Origin: Pseudomonadota bacterium
GTDB taxonomy: Bacteria > Pseudomonadota > Gammaproteobacteria > Burkholderiales > Burkholderiaceae_C
DNA length: 64,000 nt
Assembly (NCBI GenBank): GCA_031119395.1
Contig: JAVHYA010000001.1
Location: forward strand, 62,001 to 126,000
Direction of reading: 5' to 3'
Of this stretch, positions 16,900-25,340 are shown one piece after another. Numbering within the stretch: position 1 is the first letter of the stretch; each line of letters starts with the position of its first letter. Position numbers and translations under genes: made by a program. The notes beneath the pieces are model-generated. The model was not told the origin of the DNA. It saw only the letters and a program-made list of their open reading frames with translations, and made no database searches.

Positions 16900-18494
16900 C
16901 CGCCGCGCCCGTGCGCCCGCGCGGCGCGCGCGGCGATGCGGCCTTCCTGCTCCTGGCGGCGCTGTGGCTGGCCGTGAGCATCGGCTGGCGCCCGCTGACG
17001 TCGCCCGACGAGGGCCGCTACGCGGGCGTGGCCTACGCGATGCTGCAGTCGGGCGACTGGCTGGTGCCGCGCCTGAACGGGCTGCCCTTCTTCCACAAGC
17101 CGCCGCTCTTCTACTGGATCGGTGCCGCGGCCATGGCGGTGGCGGGTCCGCACCCCTGGGCCGCGCGCCTGCCTTCGCTGCTGGGCGCCTGGCTGGCCGC
17201 AGGCGCGCTGTTCGGGTTCCTGCGCCGCCACGCCTCGCGCGCGCAAGCCCGCCTGGCGACCGCGGTGCTGTGCAGCGCGCCCTTCTTCTATGTGGGCGCG
17301 CAGTTCGCCAACCTCGACATGCTGGTGGCCGGCTGCATTGGCGCCTGCGTGCTGGCGGCCGCGGACGCCGCCCTGGCCTGGGAAAGCGGCCGGCCCTGGC
17401 GCGGCGCGCTGGCGCTCGCCTTCGCGTGCGCCGCGCTTGGGCTGCTGGCCAAGGGCCTGATCGGCGTCGTTCTGCCGGCGGGCGTGTTGGTGCTGTGGGC
17501 AATCGCCAGCCGGCGGCCGCGCGTGCTGCGCCTGGCCGCGTGGTGGCCGGGCTGGCTGCTGCTGCTCGCCGTCGCCGGGCCGTGGTTCGTGGCGATGCAG
17601 CGGCGCTTTCCCGACTTCTTCGACTACTTCGTCGTCACGCAGCATTTCCGGCGCTTCGCGGCCGGCGGCTTCAACAACCAGCATCCCTTCTGGTTCTACC
17701 TGCCGGTGCTGCTCGGCCTGTGCCTGCCGTGGTCGGCGTGGCTGCTGGCCGCCAGGCGCCGGCCAGCGGGCGCGCCGGAGCCGGCGCGACGCCGGCTCGA
17801 CGACGTCGACCTGCTCATGCTGGCCTGGGGCGTGGTGGTCGTGCTGTTCTTCTCGCTGCCCCGCTCCAAGCTCATCGGCTACGTGCTGCCCGCGCTGCCG
17901 CCGCTGGCGACCGGCATCGCGCGGCTCGCCGCACGTGCCGCGACCGGACCGGCCGGCCGCCGCCTGCTCGGCGCGACGGCCGGTGCGGCCACGCTGGCCT
18001 GCCTGGGCAGCGTGGTGCTGGCCGCTCGCCTGGGCACGCCGCCCGATGCCAGCCTTCGCCTGCCCGCCGACCAGGCCGTGGCGCCGGGCGACCGGGTGGT
18101 GATGCTGGACCAATACTTCTACGAGCTGCCCTTCTACTGGCGCATGCCGGCGCCGGTGGTGGTGGCGGCCGACTGGCGGCCCGCGGTGGCGCAGGCCAGC
18201 GACAACTGGCGCAAGGAACTGGCCGACGCTGCCCGCTTCGACCCCGAGGCCGCGGCGCGGCTGCTGCAGCCGATCGAGGCGCAGCCGGCCGCCCTGTGCG
18301 CCGCGGGGCGCAGCTGGGTCGTGGGGCCGTCGAACGCCCAGCTCTTCGCGCCGTGGGTGCTGGGCATGACGCTGGTCACCTTCAACGCCCACATGGCCGT
18401 GTGGCGCCACGACGGCCGGCCCGGCGAGGGTGCGGACTGCCTGTCGCACAGCGGCGCCGCCGGCGCCATCCCGCGGGTGGGGGCGCCCGCGTGA
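16896..18494 (+). CDS. ArnT-like GT-C glycosyltransferase (family 39/83, lipid A-type)
   Basis: 532-aa polytopic inner-membrane glycosyltransferase. The N-terminal motif TSPDEGRYA, with the Asp-Glu pair in the first periplasmic loop, is the GT-C catalytic signature of ArnT. It is followed by LPFFHKPPLFYW and some 10-12 hydrophobic segments, then a C-terminal periplasmic part. ArnT transfers aminoarabinose from undecaprenyl phosphate to lipid A; here no arnA/B/D genes are present, so a different sugar is likely. It is embedded in a tightly overlapping operon with an ArnC-like enzyme before it and a deacetylase after it (GTGA overlap at 18491). Substrate assignment is inference. Confidence 0.9.
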   Translation: MTAAPVRPRGARGDAAFLLLAALWLAVSIGWRPLTSPDEGRYAGVAYAMLQSGDWLVPRLNGLPFFHKPPLFYWIGAAAMAVAGPHPWAARLPSLLGAWLAAGALFGFLRRHASRAQARLATAVLCSAPFFYVGAQFANLDMLVAGCIGACVLAAADAALAWESGRPWRGALALAFACAALGLLAKGLIGVVLPAGVLVLWAIASRRPRVLRLAAWWPGWLLLLAVAGPWFVAMQRRFPDFFDYFVVTQHFRRFAAGGFNNQHPFWFYLPVLLGLCLPWSAWLLAARRRPAGAPEPARRRLDDVDLLMLAWGVVVVLFFSLPRSKLIGYVLPALPPLATGIARLAARAATGPAGRRLLGATAGAATLACLGSVVLAARLGTPPDASLRLPADQAVAPGDRVVMLDQYFYELPFYWRMPAPVVVAADWRPAVAQASDNWRKELADAARFDPEAAARLLQPIEAQPAALCAAGRSWVVGPSNAQLFAPWVLGMTLVTFNAHMAVWRHDGRPGEGADCLSHSGAAGAIPRVGAPA

Positions 18495-19369
18495 GGCCGA
18501 CCGCCCGAGAGGGGTTCGGCGAAGCCCGCAGCCTGTGCATCTGCGCCGACGACTTCGGCCTCTCGGAGGGCATCAACCAGGCGGTGCTGGCGCTCCTCGA
18601 GCGCGGCGTGGTCACGGCCACCAGCTGCATGGTGCTGCGTTCGGCCTGGCTGCCGGGGGCACGGCGCCTGCGCGTGCTGCCGCCGCAGCAGGCCGACGTG
18701 GGTCTGCACCTGGACCTCACGGCGGTGGACCCCTCGCCCGCGGAGGCGCCGCTGCGCGGCCTGGTCCTGCGCAGCCTGGCGCGCCAGCTCGACCTCACAG
18801 CCGTGCGCGCCGCCATCGACGCACAGCTCGACCTCTTCGAGCAGGCCATGGGCCGCGCGCCCGCCCACGTCGACGGCCATCGCCACGTGCACCAGCTGCC
18901 GGGCGTGCGTGAGCAGCTCGTGGAGGCGCTGTCGACCCGCTACCCGGCCGCGCCGCCATGGCTGCGCAGCACGCGGCCCGCAGCTGCGTCGGCCACGGTG
19001 CCGGCCAAGCAGCGCCTGATCCATGCGCTGGGCGGCCGCGGGCTGGAGGCGCTGGCGCGCCGCCGCGGCCTGCCCATGAGCCGCCACCTGCTCGGCGTGT
19101 ACGGCTTCGACGGCGGACCCGAGGCCTACCGGCAGCGCCTGCAGGCCTGGCTGGCGCAGGCCGGCGACGGCGACGTGCTCATGTGCCACCCGTCGGTGCG
19201 GGCCGTCGATGGCGACGCGGTGGGCGAGGCGCGGGTGCAGGAGCTGTCGGCGCTGGCACTGCTCGGGCCCACGCTGCAGGCGGCCGGCAGTCGGGTTCAA
19301 CTGCGTCCGCTGTCGCGGACGCCGTTCGGCCAGGGTACCGGGCGCGGCGAGGCCGTGGCAGCCGGCTAG
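18491..19369 (+). CDS. ChbG/YdjC/HpnK-like carbohydrate deacetylase
   Basis: About 292 aa with GTG start overlapping the previous stop. The metal-binding motif [11 protein letters not shown] (Asp20-Asp21) and the [13 protein letters not shown] motif identify the YdjC/ChbG/HpnK family, which removes acetyl groups from N-acetyl sugars such as chitobiose or hopanoid-linked glucosamine. LMCHPS near the C-terminus is also typical. In an operon with ArnC/ArnT-like enzymes it could deacetylate the transferred sugar, exposing a free amine that would lower surface charge, analogous in purpose to ArnD (inference). Its TAG stop overlaps the convergent MOSC gene's stop in the palindrome ctag. Confidence 0.88.
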   Translation: MRPTAREGFGEARSLCICADDFGLSEGINQAVLALLERGVVTATSCMVLRSAWLPGARRLRVLPPQQADVGLHLDLTAVDPSPAEAPLRGLVLRSLARQLDLTAVRAAIDAQLDLFEQAMGRAPAHVDGHRHVHQLPGVREQLVEALSTRYPAAPPWLRSTRPAAASATVPAKQRLIHALGGRGLEALARRRGLPMSRHLLGVYGFDGGPEAYRQRLQAWLAQAGDGDVLMCHPSVRAVDGDAVGEARVQELSALALLGPTLQAAGSRVQLRPLSRTPFGQGTGRGEAVAAG

Positions 19370-19884
19370 TCCCGCGGCTCGCAGCGCACCGCATCCCCCA
19401 CGCGCAGCACGCCGCCGGCGAGGACGCGGGCCGTCATGCCGCCATGGCCGCGCAGCGCGTTGTAGCCGCCCGGCCCGAGCAGCTCCTCCATGCGCGAACA
19501 GGGCTCGCAGGGGCCGCTGAGTTCCAGCACCACCGCATCGCCGATGCGCAGCACCATCGGCTGGTCGCGAAACAGCGCACGGGCGGCGATCAGGTTCAGG
19601 CCCGACACCACGAGGTTGCGCCGCAGGTCCGCGGCCTGCACGCGCGGGCGCGCGGCCAGGGCGGCGATCACGGGCAGGTGCTCGGCCTGCAGCAGGGTGA
19701 CCTGGCGCTTGCCGCCCACCGCGGCAGCCCGGGCACTGCGGTCGCCGTCCAAGCCGCGGCCGGCGATGGCGCAGGCTTCGTGCACGGCCTGCACCGGCGC
19801 CCGCCGCGCGGGACGCAGGTGGATCGCGTCGAGCCGGCCCGGCTGGGCGAAGCGTCGTGTCAGCGTGCGCAGGTCGAGGTCCAT
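19366..19884 (-). CDS. MOSC-domain protein
   Basis: 172 aa, start taken at ATG 19884 ([12 protein letters not shown]); the longer frame would run through the neighbouring repeat. MOSC (molybdenum cofactor sulfurase C-terminal) domains bind or deliver molybdenum cofactor or act on sulfur-containing compounds. Visible marks are the short GRGLDGDR motif, the NLVVSGLNL segment and the CEPC motif in [11 protein letters not shown], with the conserved Cys. [11 protein letters not shown] closes the fold. This is the stand-alone YiiM-like class; the substrate is unknown. It converges with the deacetylase gene (4-bp shared ctag) and is divergent from the extensin-like gene. Confidence 0.88.
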   Translation of the reverse strand: MDLDLRTLTRRFAQPGRLDAIHLRPARRAPVQAVHEACAIAGRGLDGDRSARAAAVGGKRQVTLLQAEHLPVIAALAARPRVQAADLRRNLVVSGLNLIAARALFRDQPMVLRIGDAVVLELSGPCEPCSRMEELLGPGGYNALRGHGGMTARVLAGGVLRVGDAVRCEPRD

Positions 19885-19920
19885 GCGGCATTGTGGTGGA
19901 CCCGGAGACCCGAAGTGGAT

Positions 19921-19984
19921 GCTTCTCTTTTGATAGCATGCCGCGCACGCCCGACGGGCGCTCCAGCCACTTTTCCTTCGAATC
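19921..19984 (+). repeat. Interspersed gatagc repeat, copy R2
   Basis: Begins gcttctcttttgatagc (19921-19937), has cgcccgacgggcg in the middle and ends ttccttcgaat, closely matching R1. It occupies most of the 101-bp gap between the MOSC start and the extensin-like gene, whose ATG lies 2 bp beyond the repeat. Confidence 0.8.
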
Positions 19985-19985
19985 C

Positions 19986-20753
19986 ATGTCCGCCGATCCC
20001 AGTCCGCCACGCCCTCGCCGCCGCTGGCCCCGGGTGCTGGCGATGGCGGCCTCGGCGGCCGTCGCCGTGTGGGGTCTGCATGCAGCGGGCCTGCTCACCC
20101 TGCCGCCGCGCCACGATCCCTTCGCGCCGCTCGACGTGGCCGAGGCGCCGAACTGGCTCACGCCCCTGAAGCTCAGGCGCACGCGCGCCGACCCGCCTGC
20201 CTGCCTGGCGGCGCTGCAGGCTGCGGGCCTGCGCTTCGAACCGGTGCCCGACCGTCCGCTGCAGGACGGCTGCGGACTCGAGAACGCGGTGCGCCTGCGC
20301 GCCGGCCGCGAGGTGGCGCTCGGCACCCCCACGCTGCTCAGTTGCCCGGCCGCCCTGTCCTTCGCGCTGTGGGAGCGGCATGTGCTGCAGCCGCTGTCGC
20401 GCCAGCATTTCGGGCGGCCGGCCACCTCGGTGCAGCACCTGGGCAGCTACGCCTGCCGCGACGTCAACCGGGGCGACGGCCGCGCGACCGGGCGTCGCAG
20501 CCGCCACGCCACCGCCGATGCGCTCGACGTCGCAGGCGTCACGCTCGAAGGCGGCCGCACGCTGGTCCTGCGGCGCGACGCCGCACGGCCCTGGTCCGAC
20601 GGGCGCGCTGCCACCGACCCCGCGCAGGCCTTCCTGTTCGACCTGCATGCCGGCGCCTGCCGCAGCTTCGACGGCGTCCTGGGGCCCGGCTACAACGCGG
20701 TGCATGCCGACCACTTCCACCTGGAGGTCGGCGGCTGGCCGATGTGCCGCTGA
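19986..20753 (+). CDS. Extensin-like C-terminal domain protein, membrane-anchored
   Basis: 255 aa: short cytoplasmic N-terminus rich in Pro/Arg, one transmembrane segment (about 17-34) and a periplasmic extensin-like C-terminal domain. The domain contains paired Cys residues ([29 protein letters not shown]), the [13 protein letters not shown] motif and the terminal [10 protein letters not shown]. The arrangement of His and Asp resembles LAS-type peptidases acting on peptidoglycan, so a cell-wall function is plausible, but it is not proved for this family. The start is chosen at 19986, after repeat R2, because the upstream frame would translate the repeat. No ribosome-binding site is visible there. 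Confidence 0.82.
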   Translation: MSADPSPPRPRRRWPRVLAMAASAAVAVWGLHAAGLLTLPPRHDPFAPLDVAEAPNWLTPLKLRRTRADPPACLAALQAAGLRFEPVPDRPLQDGCGLENAVRLRAGREVALGTPTLLSCPAALSFALWERHVLQPLSRQHFGRPATSVQHLGSYACRDVNRGDGRATGRRSRHATADALDVAGVTLEGGRTLVLRRDAARPWSDGRAATDPAQAFLFDLHAGACRSFDGVLGPGYNAVHADHFHLEVGGWPMCR

Positions 20754-20814
20754 GCAGCCGGCTCCCGGGCGGACCGCGTAGCATGCAGGCCCCGCCCCCT
20801 CCTCGCGATCCGCC

Positions 20815-22446
20815 TTGCGCTCCCCCCACGACTTCTCCCTGCACCACCCGCTGGCCTTCTGGGCCGGCTGCCTCGCCATCATCGGCGGCGTGCTGGCGCA
20901 TGCGCCCATGTTCCTCATGGGCCGCCACACCGGCTACGAGATGGTGGGCATGGAGATGGACACGCCCATGCTCGTGGGCATGGCCATGATCCCGCTGGGC
21001 GTTCTGCTGGCGGCCTACGGGCTGATGCCCCGCATCGCGCAACTTCGCGCGCGCCTGCATCCCGGGCAGCCCCTGCAGTTCCACCTGGCCGACGGGGTGC
21101 CGCTCAACGCCGAGCACTGGAAGCTCGTTGTGGTGCTGGTCGTGGCGCTGGCGGTGGACGTGCTCAAGCCGGCGACGCTGGGCTTCGTCATGCCGGGCAT
21201 GACGCGCGAATACGCCATCAGCAAGGAGACGGCCGGCATCCTCGCGCTGGTGGCACTCACCGGCACCACCGTCGGCTCGGTGCTCTGGGGCCGGCTGGCC
21301 GACGTGTTCGGGCGCCGCTCGGCGATCCTGCTGTCGGCACTGATGTTCATCGGCACGGCCATCTGCGGCGCGATGCCCAGCTTCGGCTGGAACCTGGCGA
21401 TGTGCTTCCTCATGGGCGCCTCGGCCGGCGGGCTGCTGCCGATCACCTTCACGCTGATGGCCGAGACGGTGCCGGCCGCGCACCGCGGCTGGCTGCTGGT
21501 GGCGCTGGGCGGCATCGGCACGTCGGCGGGCTACCTGCTGGCCGCGGGGTCCGCCGACCTGCTGGTGCCCCTGTTCAGCTGGCGCGCGCTGTGGCTGCTG
21601 GGCCTGCCCACGGGGCTGCTGATCATCTTCCTGGGGCGCTACATCCCCGAGTCGCCGCGCTTCCTGGCCAATGCGGGGCTTCCCGAGGCGGCGCGTGCCG
21701 TGCTGGCGCGCTTCTCGGGCGCGGCGGCGGCGGCGTCCCCGGCCGACGCCGCCGTCGTGGTGGAGCCCGAGCCACCGGCCGGCGGCGTGCGGGCGCTGCT
21801 GCGCGGCCCGCATGCGCGCATCACCTGGGGGCTGATCGTCTGCGGGCTGGCCTGGGGCCTGGCGAACTTCGGCTTCCTGCTGTGGCTGCCGACCAACCTC
21901 GGCGCGATGGGCATGGACCCGGGTGCGGCCAACGCCCTGCTGGCGCGCTCGGCGCTGCTGGCCCTGCCCGGCACGGCGCTCGTGATCTGGCTCTACCACC
22001 GCTGGAGCAGCGTGAAGGCGCTGGTGCTCTTCATCGCACTGACGGCCCTCGCGCTGGCGCTGTTCGGCACGCTGGCCGTGCTGCGGGTGCAGTCGCCGGC
22101 CGCGATGGTGGCGGCCACGGCGCTGCTGCTGCTCAGCGCCAGCGGCGTGATCGCGATGCTGATCCCCTACGCCGCCGAGATCTACCCGGTGCACCTGCGC
22201 GGCACGGGATCGGGGCTGATCGCGGCAAGCTCCAAGGCCGGCGGCATCCTCGGCGCGGGCTTCGGCGTGCTGGGCGTCTTCGGCCACCTCGCGGTGTCGG
22301 CCGCGCTCATCGCCGTGCCCATGGCCGCGGCGGCGCTGCTGCTGGGCCTCGCCGGGGTCGAGACGCGGGGGCGCCGGCTGGAGGAGATCCAGGCCGACCT
22401 CTCGGCCGGCGCGGGCACGCCTGCAGGACGGACGGGCACTTCCTAG
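20815..22446 (+). CDS. MFS transporter with N-terminal two-helix extension
   Basis: About 543 aa, larger than the usual 400-450-residue MFS carrier. The core from ~residue 100 has twelve hydrophobic helices and the MFS signature GRLADVFGRRSA between helices 2 and 3, plus PESPRFL after helix 6 as in sugar/organic-acid porters. The first ~95 residues carry two extra hydrophobic segments and a Met/His-rich loop (MGRHTGYEMVGMEMD). The start is uncertain: TTG at 20815 is the earliest in frame, the first ATG is at 20908, and no ribosome-binding site is seen. The substrate is unknown. The stop TAG (22444-22446) lies inside a tagaat -10-like hexamer. Confidence 0.82.
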   Translation: MRSPHDFSLHHPLAFWAGCLAIIGGVLAHAPMFLMGRHTGYEMVGMEMDTPMLVGMAMIPLGVLLAAYGLMPRIAQLRARLHPGQPLQFHLADGVPLNAEHWKLVVVLVVALAVDVLKPATLGFVMPGMTREYAISKETAGILALVALTGTTVGSVLWGRLADVFGRRSAILLSALMFIGTAICGAMPSFGWNLAMCFLMGASAGGLLPITFTLMAETVPAAHRGWLLVALGGIGTSAGYLLAAGSADLLVPLFSWRALWLLGLPTGLLIIFLGRYIPESPRFLANAGLPEAARAVLARFSGAAAAASPADAAVVVEPEPPAGGVRALLRGPHARITWGLIVCGLAWGLANFGFLLWLPTNLGAMGMDPGAANALLARSALLALPGTALVIWLYHRWSSVKALVLFIALTALALALFGTLAVLRVQSPAAMVAATALLLLSASGVIAMLIPYAAEIYPVHLRGTGSGLIAASSKAGGILGAGFGVLGVFGHLAVSAALIAVPMAAAALLLGLAGVETRGRRLEEIQADLSAGAGTPAGRTGTS

Positions 22447-22510
22447 AATTGCGGGTTCGCGCCCCCGCCGCCCTTATCCGGCAAGCGGCGTCCAAGGGCC
22501 TGCAAGCCGC

Positions 22511-22590
22511 ATGGATGCTGGTGCATATGCTTATCCGCATAAGGCGCGAACCAGAAAATCGTTTGCTTTCATAAGCGCTGCCTCTAGAGT
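22511..22590 (+). promoter_or_regulatory. Conserved sulfur-regulon promoter box upstream of cysI
   Basis: About 80 bp nearly identical to the box before cysH at 25203-25281. Shared cores are gcttatccgcataa, gcgcgaac and atcgtttgctttcataag. The segment contains the dyad ttat-ccgc-ataa. Conservation between two otherwise unlike intergenic regions, both in front of sulfate-assimilation genes, marks it as an activator site plus promoter, probably for CysB/Cbl (inference). A possible -10, tctaga, is at 22583-22588. Confidence 0.75.
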
Positions 22591-22662
22591 TCCGCCTTCC
22601 TCCGAAGGCTGGCGCCTGCGGCCGCGCCGCCACCTCCCGACGGGCCTTCCGACCGCCACACG

Positions 22663-24444
22663 ATGTACCAGTACACAGATTTCGACCGCCAGTTCGTGCG
22701 CCTGCGCGCTGCGCAATTCCGCGACCAGCTCGAGCGCTGGCAAGCGGGCAAGCTGCCCGAAGACGAGTTCCGCCCGCTGCGCCTGCAGAACGGCTGGTAC
22801 GTGCAACGCTACGCGCCGATGCTGCGCGTGGCCGTGCCCTACGGCGAACTCAGCAGCCGCCAGCTGCGTGTGCTGGCGAAGATCGCGCGCGAGTACGACG
22901 AGCCCGAGGCCGAGGTCTACAAGACCGCCATCGAGACCCAGGGCAAGCTCGGCTCGCACAAGCTGCCCACGCACTACGCCCACTTCACCACGCGGCAGAA
23001 CGTCCAGTACAACTGGATCCCGCTGGCCAAGTCGGCGGACGTGATGGACCTGCTGGCCTCGGTCGACATGCACGGCATCCAGACCAGCGGCAACTGCATC
23101 CGCAACATCACCAGCGACGAGCGCGCCGGCGTGGCGGTCGACGAGGTGGTCGATCCCCGCCCCTACGCCGAGATCATGCGGCAGTGGAGCACGCTGCACC
23201 CCGAGTTCGCCTTCCTGCCGCGCAAGTTCAAGATCGCGATCACCGGCGCCGCCGAGGACCGCGCCGCCACCGGCTGGCACGACGTCGGCCTGAAGCTGCT
23301 GAAGAACGAGGCCGGCGAGATCGGCTTTCGCGTCCAGGTGGGCGGCGGCATGGGCCGCACGCCGATCGTGGGCACGGTGCTGCGCGAGTTCCTGCCCTGG
23401 CAGCAGATCATGAACTACCTCGAGGCCGTGATCCGCGTCTACAACCGCTACGGCCGCCGCGACAACATCTACAAGGCCCGCATCAAGATCCTGGTGAAGG
23501 CCGAGGGCCAGCGCTACATCGACGACGTCGAGGCCGAGTACAAGCAGATCCTCGAGCACGACGGCGCGCCGCACACCATCACGCAGGCCGAGTTCGACCG
23601 CGTGGCCGCGTCCTTCGTGCCGCCGGCGCTGTCCCAGCGCGTGTACCGGAGCGCCGAGGCGACCGACGCCGCGCTGCGCGAGCAGGCGGCCGACGACGTG
23701 CAGTTCGCCCGCTGGCTGCAGCGCAACGTGGCGCCGCACAAGAACCCCGCCCTGCGCGCCGTCACGCTGTCCTTCAAGCGGCTGGGCCAGGCGCCGGGCG
23801 ACGCGAACGCGGACCAGCTCGACACCGTGGCCGCGCTGGCCGACCGCTTCTCGGCCGGCGAAGTGCGCGTGACGCACGACCAGAACGTGCTCCTGCCCTG
23901 GGTGCATGCCGAAGACCTGCACGCGCTGTGGCTCGCCGCCCGCGCCGCGGGCTTCGCCAGCGCCAACGTGCACCTGCTGACCGACATGATCGCCTGCCCC
24001 GGCGGCGACTTCTGCGCGCTGGCCAATGCGCGCTCGATTCCCGTGGCCGAGGCCATCACCGAGCGCTACCAGGACCTCGACGAGCTCGACGACCTGGGCG
24101 AGATCGACCTGCACATCAGCGGCTGCATCAACAGCTGCGGCCACCACCACAGCGGCCACATCGGCATCCTCGGCGTCGACAAGGACGGCAAGGAGTGGTA
24201 CCAGGTCACGCTGGCCGGCTCCGACGGCTCCGACCTGAGCGGCCCCGCGCAGGCCGGCAAGGTGGTCGGCCCCTCGTTCTCGGCGGCCGAGGTGCCGGAC
24301 GTGATCGAAGCGGTGCTCAACACCTACCGCGACACCCGCAATGCGGGCGAGACCTTCATCGACACGCTGCGCCGCGTCGGCCACGATCCCTTCAAGGCGG
24401 CCGCCAACGGTGCGCGCTTCAAGGTCGAGGAGGCCGCAGCATGA
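22663..24444 (+). CDS. cysI: Sulfite reductase, haemoprotein (nitrite/sulfite reductase family)
   Basis: 593-aa sirohaem/[4Fe-4S] enzyme that reduces sulfite to sulfide in assimilation. Cluster ligands are CPGGDFC and SGCINSCGHHH in the C-terminal part, spaced as in other sulfite reductases. The two ferredoxin-like half domains are recognisable (THYAHFTTRQNVQYNW and GEVRVTHDQNVLLPW). The position next to DUF934 and cysH/D/N, under the sulfur promoter box, supports sulfite rather than nitrite as substrate. No CysJ flavoprotein lies in the window, so electrons may come from ferredoxin; fdxA and a ferredoxin reductase follow the cluster. The ATG at 22663 fits the family N-terminus. Confidence 0.93.
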   Translation: MYQYTDFDRQFVRLRAAQFRDQLERWQAGKLPEDEFRPLRLQNGWYVQRYAPMLRVAVPYGELSSRQLRVLAKIAREYDEPEAEVYKTAIETQGKLGSHKLPTHYAHFTTRQNVQYNWIPLAKSADVMDLLASVDMHGIQTSGNCIRNITSDERAGVAVDEVVDPRPYAEIMRQWSTLHPEFAFLPRKFKIAITGAAEDRAATGWHDVGLKLLKNEAGEIGFRVQVGGGMGRTPIVGTVLREFLPWQQIMNYLEAVIRVYNRYGRRDNIYKARIKILVKAEGQRYIDDVEAEYKQILEHDGAPHTITQAEFDRVAASFVPPALSQRVYRSAEATDAALREQAADDVQFARWLQRNVAPHKNPALRAVTLSFKRLGQAPGDANADQLDTVAALADRFSAGEVRVTHDQNVLLPWVHAEDLHALWLAARAAGFASANVHLLTDMIACPGGDFCALANARSIPVAEAITERYQDLDELDDLGEIDLHISGCINSCGHHHSGHIGILGVDKDGKEWYQVTLAGSDGSDLSGPAQAGKVVGPSFSAAEVPDVIEAVLNTYRDTRNAGETFIDTLRRVGHDPFKAAANGARFKVEEAAA

Positions 24445-24833
24445 ACCGGACCCTCAAGATCCTCGCGGCCGAGGAACACGTCGACGACGGCGACCCGAAG
24501 GTGCTGCAGCTCGCCAACGACGCCGATCCGCTCGCGATCGAGAACTGCCTGCAGGACGTCGAGCGCATCGACCTCGTGTTCCCCAAGTTCACCGACGGCC
24601 GCGCCTACAGCCAGGCCTTCCTGCTGCGCCGTCGCCTGGGCTTCACCGGCGACATCCGCGCCACCGGCGACGTGCTGATCGACCAGCTGGTGCAGATGCA
24701 GCGCACCGGCTTCTCGAGCGCGGTGCTCAAGGAAGGCGTCGACGCCTCGGCCGCGCAACGGCAGTTCGACCGCTTCGCCGCCTACTACCAGGGCGACGCG
24801 CAGGAGCCCGAGCCGCTGTTCGCACGCGACTGA
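24441..24833 (+). CDS. DUF934 protein of the sulfite reductase operon
   Basis: 130 aa, overlapping cysI by ATGA, so translationally coupled. It matches the DUF934 family by its LVFPKFTDGRAYSQAFLLR segment and the following RATGDVLIDQL. Genes of this family almost always follow cysI-type sulfite reductases in proteobacteria, but the biochemical role is not settled; an accessory or electron-transfer role has been supposed. There are no Cys residues that could bind a cluster apart from a single one near position 34. Not secreted. Confidence 0.88.
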   Translation: MNRTLKILAAEEHVDDGDPKVLQLANDADPLAIENCLQDVERIDLVFPKFTDGRAYSQAFLLRRRLGFTGDIRATGDVLIDQLVQMQRTGFSSAVLKEGVDASAAQRQFDRFAAYYQGDAQEPEPLFARD

Positions 24834-24860
24834 GCCGCCCCGGAAACCTGAAGTGCAATC

Positions 24861-24894
24861 GGCCGCCAGCGCCCGCCAGACGGGCCTGGCGGCC
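24861..24894 (+). terminator. Strong hairpin after cysI-DUF934
   Basis: GGCCGCCAG pairs with CTGGCGGCC, and the inner GCCCG pairs with CGGGC around a five-base loop. It starts 28 bp after the DUF934 stop. No T-run follows (gaattcgtcacgttcgtgacg comes next and is itself a small hairpin), so termination or 3'-end protection is likely but not certain. Confidence 0.55.
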
Positions 24895-24950
24895 GAATTC
24901 GTCACGTTCGTGACGATCGGCAGCTGATACCGCGTCGCGATGAACCAATA

Positions 24951-25038
24951 GCCGTTCGGACTGAGCTTGGCCTGTCCTGAGCCTGTCGAAGGGTCGAAGT
25001 CCTGCGCAGCGCTTCGACGAGCTCATCGTGAACGGGCT
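24951..25038. repeat. Inverted repeat with gagcctgtcgaag core, copy G1
   Basis: Ends are imperfect inverted copies (gttcggactgagc and gctcatcgtgaac), with inner ctgagcctgtcgaaggg facing gcgcttcgacgagctc. A second copy with the same core is at 54227-54311. The region 24834-25340 (507 bp) contains only hairpins, this repeat and the cysH promoter box; I see no gene in it. Confidence 0.7.
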
Positions 25039-25202
25039 GGTGTCTTGAGCGCCATCCAGCATCCGAGCCTGCCTGCGTGGACGTTGGTCATCGGATCGCC
25101 TTTTGCATCGACAGCTGAACACTGCGACGCGGCCGCCTGCGCCAGTTGCGCCAGCGCTTCATGCCTTATCCGGATTCGCGCCCCGATCCCGCCGAAACCC
25201 GC

Positions 25203-25281
25203 ATGAACACTGGCGCATTTGCTTATCCGCATAAAGCGCGAACTAAAAGATCGTTTGCTTTCATAAGGGTGCTCCCTAAAG
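25203..25281 (+). promoter_or_regulatory. Conserved sulfur-regulon promoter box upstream of cysH
   Basis: Second copy of the box at 22511-22590, matching at most positions, including gcttatccgcataa and atcgtttgctttcataag. It lies about 60 bp before the cysH ATG. Likely CysB-type activator binding site and promoter; a possible -10, cctaaa, is near its end. Confidence 0.75.
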
Positions 25282-25340
25282 TGCGGGCCTCGGGTGCCGG
25301 CGCCACGCACGGCGACCTGCTCCAACGGATTACTCGCCCC

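Noticed and set aside
16896-19369. A standard arn (aminoarabinose) operon
   Set aside because: ArnA, ArnB and ArnD are missing, and the deacetylase is of the YdjC/ChbG type rather than ArnD.
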